A stretch of 64,000 nt of DNA from Adiantum capillus-veneris. Its lineage: Eukaryota; Streptophyta; Polypodiopsida; Polypodiales; Pteridaceae. Of the stretch, positions 55,549-64,000 are shown piece by piece. Location: positions 89,800,881 to 89,864,880 of the forward strand of contig CM043957.1 in assembly GCA_014529385.2 (NCBI GenBank). The letters are read 5' to 3'. Position 1 is the first letter of the stretch. Every line of letters begins with the position of its first letter. Below the pieces are notes generated by a model. That model was not told where the DNA came from. It worked only from the letters and a program-made list of their open reading frames with translations, and searched no databases. The position numbers and the translations under genes were made by a program.

Positions 55549-56290
55549 TTACGTACATGATGGTCCCTCTTGGTTCTCCGGTGGTGTTTCAAATTGTGTC
55601 AATCTTTTTGGGTCTTTGAGGATGACCCCCATTACTTCGATGCTACTGTCGCTCTCTTTAGTTTTTGTTGTCTCATCTCCTGAGGTGGAAAAATAGTCCC
55701 TGGTGGACTCATCTTTCGATGCCTCCAAGATCATGTTGCATTGCTTCCCAATATTCATGTCATAGAATATGGACTTCCCTTTAGCATCCTTCATTTGAAT
55801 CATTCTGATACTATAGTCTTGCTTAGCTTCCATAGTGATGATCCAGGGTCTTCCAAGAATGATAGGGTAGCCCTCCCCTTTGTGTGGCATGACAAAAATG
55901 TCTACCTCCACTTTTGTGTTGAATGCCTTCACTTTGAGTGCATTTACAATGCCTACGCATTTCACTCTGACGTTATTTGCCATTTTGACTCGGCAGGGTG
56001 CCGGCGTACTTACCTCTAGGCCTAGATGGTGCATCATTTTCTCACTCATGATGCATATCTGTGTGCCACCATCTATGTAGAAGTTCGAGATACACTACTT
56101 CTTGATGTGGGCATCCATGGTTGGTAGGATGTCGTGAAGATTCCTCCCAGAGATAGGCCGAGCTATCCTGGTCTTGATCTTCTTGTACTTACCATCTTCG
56201 TCCATTGTCTCCTCATCCTTGGTGCAAGATGGAGTAATTGGGGCCAAGTTATCTTTGGACCCTGCATCAATACATCCTGAACTAGGTCAT
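55549..56290 (-). pseudogene. Gypsy-4 protease and linker
   Basis: 55549-56049 shares LGLEVSTPAPCRVKMANN and IFVMPHKGEGYPIILGRPW with gypsy-3 (MPAKGEGYPIILGRPW). The active-site DGG segment lies just upstream near 56085 in a shifted frame. Confidence 0.75.
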
Positions 56291-57518
56291 ATGTTTAGCA
56301 TACTCACCCAGTGAAAAATCCATGATGTCGATCTTTCGTCGAGGCTTAGATGCATGTTTGCTATATTCGCCTTTTCCTTTCATCTTCTCCTCCCTTTGAG
56401 AGGCTTCTTCGTGCCTGGCGCGCTTCACTCCCATAGCATCCATTGCTGCTACCTTTCCTTTTCCTTTGGTCTTCTCTTGGACCGCTGGCTCTTCTATCTT
56501 TGCCTTCCCTTTAGCTTCCAGGCTAATGACACTCACTGCTTGGTTTTCAACAAGAGGTAGAGGTAGCGTGGAATGAGAGGTTGTGGTGGTGGTGGTGGTT
56601 GTACAGGTGGTCAAAGGATTTGGACCGGTGGAATCAGCCCTGGTTGCTTGGGTGGTGGTGGTCTTGCCCTTGGTGGAGAGATCTGATTCTGCCTTCCTCC
56701 TCTATTGAAGTTCTGCCTTCTTGGATGTGGACAGTAATACATGCCATGGCCATCCTCCCCCAATTGTAGCAGTGGTATTCTTGGTTTTTCCTTCGTTGTC
56801 CCCTCCCTTGCTTTGGAGTTTTGACAGGTGTATGTCCTTGCTGCACTAGATGCACGGATAAACTTTCAAGCTGAGTAGTGATGCAACTCAATAGGTCTTA
56901 TTACTCTTCTGATGCCTCTTGTAGTTGGGCTCTATGAACGGTTATTGTAGTCATTGGGGTTAGTCGGACTGGGCTCGATTCCTCTGACTCGTTGACTCTT
57001 GCTTGCATGTGTAGCTTCTTGTCTTTAAGGCAGGCTACTTCCACTGCCAACTCATATGTTGCAGGGAATCTCCCCTTCACCTTCTCCTTAAGCGGCAACC
57101 ACAGGCCAACAATGAAATGGTCCTCCTTTAGGAAATTAGGCACCCCTTCACCTTCCTCAAGTGAAGCAACCCATTGCTCCCACAAATCCACAAACTTGGA
57201 TTCGTAAGTGGCATACTCTAGGAGACCTCCCTGCTTTAACTCTGTCAGCAACTTCCATAACTTTTTTGAGGTTGTGCCTCCACCAAACCTCTTCACAAAG
57301 GCAACACGTAGTACATCCCATGCATTCTTGGTATCTTGGGGCAAAGTATTGTACCAAGACTTGGCCTCTACTTTCATCAGTACAGGAAAGATTCATAGCC
57401 GTGAGGCATCGTCATCCTTGTTGGAAACCACACAACCGATGTCAAAGTCATCCAAAAAATCGGTGGTGATGTCTTCTTCTTTCTTTCCACTAAATGTGGG
57501 AAAAGAGACACTTGCCAT
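56282..57518 (-). pseudogene. Gypsy-4 gag
   Basis: The likely start is ATG at 57518 (MASVSFPTFSGKK). The frame is broken by a TGA near 57390 and continues 57377-56901 with VEAKSWYNTLPQDTKNAW. The zinc-knuckle region near 56690-56780 survives out of frame (GEDGHGMYYCPHP). 56282-56614 is the low-complexity Thr/Lys-rich linker. Confidence 0.8.
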
Positions 57519-57649
57519 GGTAGTAACTTAATGAGCAAGAAATTACAAACCTTTTATATATATATATCACAAATGACATTAGCGGCTCATAGCGGCTTTT
57601 TACAGGGTTGGGTGGATAGATTTAAACAGGAGCTAAGAGGGTTGCAAAG

Positions 57650-57967
57650 CTAGAACAGAATAAAGATGCTTACATCAGAAGAGTGGTAGTAATCAAGAAG
57701 AGGTAAGATGATGGGACGTGGAGATCTCAAGATTTCATCAAGCATTTCTTCTCTGAACAGTAAAACAATCTTTTGCTGGTAGAATGTCTTCTTATCAATA
57801 TATACGTTTGCATGCATGTGTTGCAAGAAACAAAAAGGAAAGATTTTTGGCCTATTGTTATTATCCATGTCGGGTGTAGGGGACTGATTACTAGAGTTGC
57901 ATACCTTAAGTGTTGACAAGGTGACACCTTCACCACATGCCTCTACCTCTTGTTGAAGTCCACACAA
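57650..57967 (-). CDS. Small pre-gag ORF of gypsy-4
   Basis: Shares HANVYIDKKTFYQQKIVLLF and RPIILPLLDY with the pre-gag ORF of gypsy-3 at 38649-38906. Function unknown. Confidence 0.6.
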   Translation of the reverse strand: MCGLQQEVEACGEGVTLSTLKVCNSSNQSPTPDMDNNNRPKIFPFCFLQHMHANVYIDKKTFYQQKIVLLFREEMLDEILRSPRPIILPLLDYYHSSDVSIFILF

Positions 57968-58509
57968 TCCTCCACATTAGGTTCAAAAAAGACTGGGCGA
58001 GAGGAGTCTACCTCAATTGGCTTTCCATTCTGCATGCGACGGTGGCGCTTGGGTGGTTGCATTTCACTTGAACTCTCTAGGCCTAGGGAGAGCGTAGGAC
58101 CACTTGCATCCACCAAATGCTTTAAGCTTTGTGGCTTGGACTTTGTGGTTGATGTAGTTGATGACTCTTCTCGGACCATTAGAGAGAAAACACTTGGTGC
58201 TACACAAAATCTGACTGTCATGAGAGTGCTGCAGTTCTCAAAAGCGAAACTCACCGTTCTTTCTTCATCTCCTCTATCGGCACTCATTGGCAGAATGCTT
58301 TGGTTTTGATGACAGTGACAACATTTTGTAGCCCTCCCACTTGATGCTCTTGATTTGCGATTAGCACAAGCAATGCGAGATGGGGAGCTTACCTCTTGGA
58401 TATTGATGACGCTACAGCCTGGCAGTAGTATTTCAATGAATGCGGTCAGTGTTTTCTCAATCTCCTTCTCTTCCGTTCTCCAATTTGGAGAATTCTTGCA
58501 GCCATTCAT
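57943..58509 (-). CDS. Second pre-gag ORF of gypsy-4
   Basis: 188-codon frame between the primer-binding site and the small pre-gag ORF, which it overlaps by 25 bp in another frame. Ser- and Arg-rich, with no recognised domain; it has KCCHCHQNQ, which could be a partial metal site. The two frames may have been one ORF before an indel. No counterpart is seen in gypsy-3. Confidence 0.45.
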   Translation of the reverse strand: MNGCKNSPNWRTEEKEIEKTLTAFIEILLPGCSVINIQEVSSPSRIACANRKSRASSGRATKCCHCHQNQSILPMSADRGDEERTVSFAFENCSTLMTVRFCVAPSVFSLMVREESSTTSTTKSKPQSLKHLVDASGPTLSLGLESSSEMQPPKRHRRMQNGKPIEVDSSRPVFFEPNVEDCVDFNKR

Positions 58510-58565
58510 CCATGGTCAACGATGTGCGTTGTCGTCAGCATTGTAAACTGGAGGTTTCCAAGAAG

Positions 58566-58586
58566 TCCTCCTCTATGGGAGCACCA
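58566..58586 (-). other. Primer-binding site of gypsy-4
   Basis: Minus strand TGGTGCTCCCATAGAGGAGG, next to the 5' LTR, matching the gypsy-3 site apart from a few bases. Confidence 0.65.
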
Positions 58587-58743
58587 AATGACGAGCGCAA
58601 CGCGTGACACGAACCCCGACAGCCTCAAAATGCCAGGAGCCGATGCACGTCGAGCTTACCACAGTGAAATGAGCAGGGAATACCACCTAGATTTGAGCGG
58701 CTAGGACGCAGACAATAGTGATTAAATGACACGAACACTACAC

Positions 58744-58782
<39 letters not shown>

Positions 58783-58890
58783 GAGAGACAGAGACGTAGG
58801 TGATGAAAACCCCTCGGGATGTGAGGGAAACTGGTTCAATGCTATATTTACAGAAAACTTATCTTCTGCGAGACGGTAACCATGGTGATG

Positions 58891-58991
<101 letters not shown>

Positions 58992-59749
58992 TGAGCTTAA
59001 TAGTGCGTCTCTAGAGGTGACTCATAGACACGGAGATTTCTACTCTCATGAGTGTGTGGCTACCATTGGAGTCAAGATGTGGACGTGGCTTCTTCTCATA
59101 GTGTTAATTCCCAAAATGTTGCACTAAAATCCCCTCTCTCTTGATACAAGTGTTGTCAGTCCCTCCCACCAAAATGCTACCAAATACTGACCCCCAGTAG
59201 TGACCTCTCAGTGCCTTTTTATAGGTGCAAGATGCATTAGGTTAGGGTAATTTGATTAGGTTAGGGCCCTAATCAGGAGAGACAAAACAAGCAGCTGGGA
59301 GAATTTTAAAATGAAATCTCCTAGGTGGGTCTATTGTGACCATCACCTAGAGAGAGGTGGCAATTTACAAATGGGTTTTTTTTACAAGATTTTGGCTTGA
59401 AACTAGAAAATTATAATAACCTATGGATATTACTACAGAGATGCGTCGTGGACGAGATATCGGTAAATGGCGAGCCTTGCTGGTGCATTGATGTAGCACG
59501 TTCGCCAGTTTCAGGGCCAGTTGGGACATGCCTTTGATGTCTTTCCTTGATTTGGAGTCGGCATTGCGCAATTTGGTCATTTTCTTTTTGTTGATGGCGT
59601 CGAACTTCATTGTTTTTATTTTTATTTTTTTGTGGGTGCGTATGGCGTACGTGTGATGTGTATTTATAGGCATGCGCGTAGGCATGTGTGTTCGTATATG
59701 TGTGTGTTTATCTTCGTTTTTGCTCGTAAGTGTGTATGTGTGTGTGTGT

Positions 59750-59790
<41 letters not shown>

Positions 59791-59882
59791 GTGTGAGTGT
59801 CGAGATGCTTGTGAGTGGGTGTGTAAGTGTGTATGTGTATCGAGAGTGCATGTGTGTGGGAACGAGAGAGAGGGAGTAATTT

Positions 59883-59886
<4 letters not shown>

Positions 59887-59936
<50 letters not shown>
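59887..59936. repeat. (AT)n microsatellite
   Basis: About 24 AT units; the matching site in the other LTR (50382-50394) has only a handful. Confidence 0.95.
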
Positions 59937-59938
<2 letters not shown>

Positions 59939-59975
59939 GTTGCTTACTACGCAGGGAAACAGAGAGAGAAAACGA

Positions 59976-60075
<100 letters not shown>

Positions 60076-60507
60076 GCTGGGAAGAGAGGGGGTTGAAGAG
60101 TGTGGGTGTGTGTGTGTGTGTAGGTGTGTGTGTGTGTATGAGAGAGAGAAAGAAAGAGATGGCTCGGTACTGCTGCGCTTGCAGGCTTGACGAGGGGAGA
60201 GAGAGATAGAGAGGGCAGGAGTGAGATGGGGAGAGGGAGTGTTGAGGGGTGTGAGGGGGGTAGTGTGGTGTGTGTGTGTGTGTGGGCGGGGGGGGGGGGG
60301 GGGGGGTATGAATAAGAGAGAGAGATAGAGCTCTGTATTGTTGTGCTTGCACGCCTAACACAGAGAGCGCATGAGAGAGAGAGAGAGCGGCCTCGTGTTG
60401 CCTGCCGTCGACAAGAACGAGAGGGGGGGGGGAGTCAATGGGATGGGAGTAGCAGGCCAGGGGGTGTGTGGCTGAGGGGTGAAAGGGTGAGGGCTGGTGT
60501 GTGCGTG

Positions 60508-60613
<106 letters not shown>

Positions 60614-60702
60614 AGAATGCACCCGTTTGGGCTGCCTGGCTGACAAAGAACATGAGAGAGAGTTAGAACGAGGGAGGGAAAGAGAGAGAATAGGGGGAGA
60701 GA

Positions 60703-60755
<53 letters not shown>

Positions 60756-60782
60756 GAGAGCGAAGGGCTGAGGGGAGTGAGG

Positions 60783-60848
<66 letters not shown>

Positions 60849-61176
60849 CAGCCCGCCATGGTTGACAAATAAGAGGGGGGTTGGTGAGGTGGCGAGAGAG
60901 TGGGAGAGAGGAGGGTGGTATGGCGGCCCACTAGAGAAAAAAAAACAAGAGGGGAGGAGAGGGGTTTGGTGAGGTCGAGAGAGTGTGGATGAGAGGGGAG
61001 AGGGAGAGGGTGGTATGGTCCCCCCCCCCCCAGAGGGAGTATGGACGAGCAAGAGGGGTAAGAGAGAGAGAGAGAGAGGGAGGGAGACTTTTGTCCAAGC
61101 ATGGCGGCCCGCCATGGAAGAAAGAGGGTGGCGGCTTGTCTTATGCGCCCATTGGGCTAGGTGACACAGAAGCAAG

Positions 61177-63059
<1,883 letters not shown>

Positions 63060-63450
63060 CTAAACCCCTATCCTCGTCTCATCATTGGGAAAAACAAAGT
63101 CATCATCTGTGAGACCGTACGTGTCATCCGTGTAATCATGTAACTCTTCCTCATCATTAGAGGCACAAATGTTCACTAAGAATGTCACTAGGCATCTATA
63201 GTCATCTTGGTCAAGAGGGTTGTGCAATCGGAGAGACATCCTTAACTAAGTATGGATCAGTCATGGTCAAGAGACGTATCAGCCGTTCTAACTCCTCGAA
63301 ATTCCTCTCACATGCTAGTATATCTACCAAATCCCATTCACATGCAAGCATCAGGTAGAATATGTAAAACACTTGTGAAAAGTAAAGAGGGTACCTCTCA
63401 CCCAAGGTAGGAGTGGATGACTCTAGCATACTAGCCATATTTGTACACAC
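63060..63450 (-). CDS. Small acidic ORF, unknown
   Basis: A 59-codon frame (63239-63060) begins MSLRLHNPLDQDDY and is rich in Asp and Glu. Directly upstream a frame 63450-63211 (Glu/Leu-rich, ERNFEELERLIRLL) overlaps it out of phase. Together they could be two exons or one frameshifted gene. No family is recognised. Confidence 0.3.
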
Positions 63451-64000
63451 AGATGATGATGGTTAGTGTGAAAATATTATAAGGGTCATGTCAAAAGGTT
63501 GTTTTCTTGTGCATAATGTGTTTTCATGATTTTGGGTCATGTACTAGAACTTGTAGGTTTCCAGCTTTTTGTTTGGTGGCTTTTGCTCTTTTACTTTTTT
63601 AAATGTTTTTTTCTTGAGTATAGGGCTATATATATACATTTCCTAAGATTGGAAGATTGAGAGGTCAGGAAGGAAGGTTAAGAGGGGAGCAAATGAATGA
63701 TGGATGCTAGCAAACACTCCCCCCTTCCTTGGGTAGATCATACCTTTTGAAACAATATAGTACCTTTTGAAACCAATTGTTCCAAGTTATCATGGGTCAA
63801 GACTTTGACCAATATTTGTTGACCACCCTAGGCATTTCATCTAGTTGCAAGGGTAGTAAGGTAGTCTATCATGATTTTATTTGCAAAGTTGTTGTAGGTG
63901 GTGAACTTACAACGGGAGGTGCAAATTCTTTCTTGTTTGTATGGATATGTACAATGGTAGGTGGAGGTTGTGTTGAAGCTTCTATTTTCGTATATGGACT
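63451..64000. other. AT-rich end of window
   Basis: No supported feature seen. Confidence 0.4.

Overview
This is a gene-poor, transposon-dense stretch of a land-plant nuclear genome. Evidence: spliceosomal introns with GT...AG ends that join reading frames in phase, plant-type Ty1/copia and Ty3/gypsy retrotransposons, a copia primer-binding site TGGTATCAGAGC, and very long (GA/CT)n and (GT/AC)n tracts. The species cannot be named from this; a large-genome plant, perhaps seedless, is an inference. I see no rRNA, tRNA, CRISPR array or ordinary host housekeeping gene.

Layout. (1) 1-1597: 3' end of a spliced gene with a degenerate SWIM-type zinc site, probably MULE-like transposase related. (2) 2537-19881: an old chromodomain-type Ty3/gypsy element (gypsy-1, minus strand), interrupted at 2798-12839 by a ~10.0-kb DNA transposon. 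(3) That transposon is the highlight. It has inverted termini and an empty-site counterpart elsewhere in the window. It carries a four-exon gene for a putative DDE transposase, a 299-residue histone H3-like protein with an exact H3 N-terminus and a full histone fold, an array of ~240-bp perfect-looking palindromes, and two convergent minus-strand genes (B and C) of unknown function. (4) 19882-30988: a diverged, decayed relative of the same element, with the same order of transposase, B-like and C-like genes but no histone gene. A copia element with exact 5-bp target duplication (23713-28914) is nested in it. (5) 30989-36518 and 45294-45778: gypsy-2, a relative of gypsy-1, split inside gag by (6) gypsy-3 (36519-45293). 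Gypsy-3 is young, has 2.07-kb LTRs, a 1050-codon open gag-pol frame, and an internal deletion of most of RNase H and integrase. (7) 45.9-48.1 kb: gypsy-1/2 LTR fragments in head-to-head orientation. (8) 49036 to about 61330: gypsy-4, minus strand, a decayed relative of gypsy-3 whose LTRs are filled with microsatellites. (9) 61.4-64 kb: mostly non-coding, with one small acidic ORF.

How the parts relate. The insertion order can be read directly: gypsy-1 then the H3 transposon into its 3' end; the diverged transposon copy then copia into it; gypsy-2 then gypsy-3 into its gag. The candidate undescribed system is a multigene DNA transposon family that encodes its transposase plus B and C proteins and, in one lineage, its own histone H3-like protein. 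A possible role in packaging or marking transposon chromatin is inference only.
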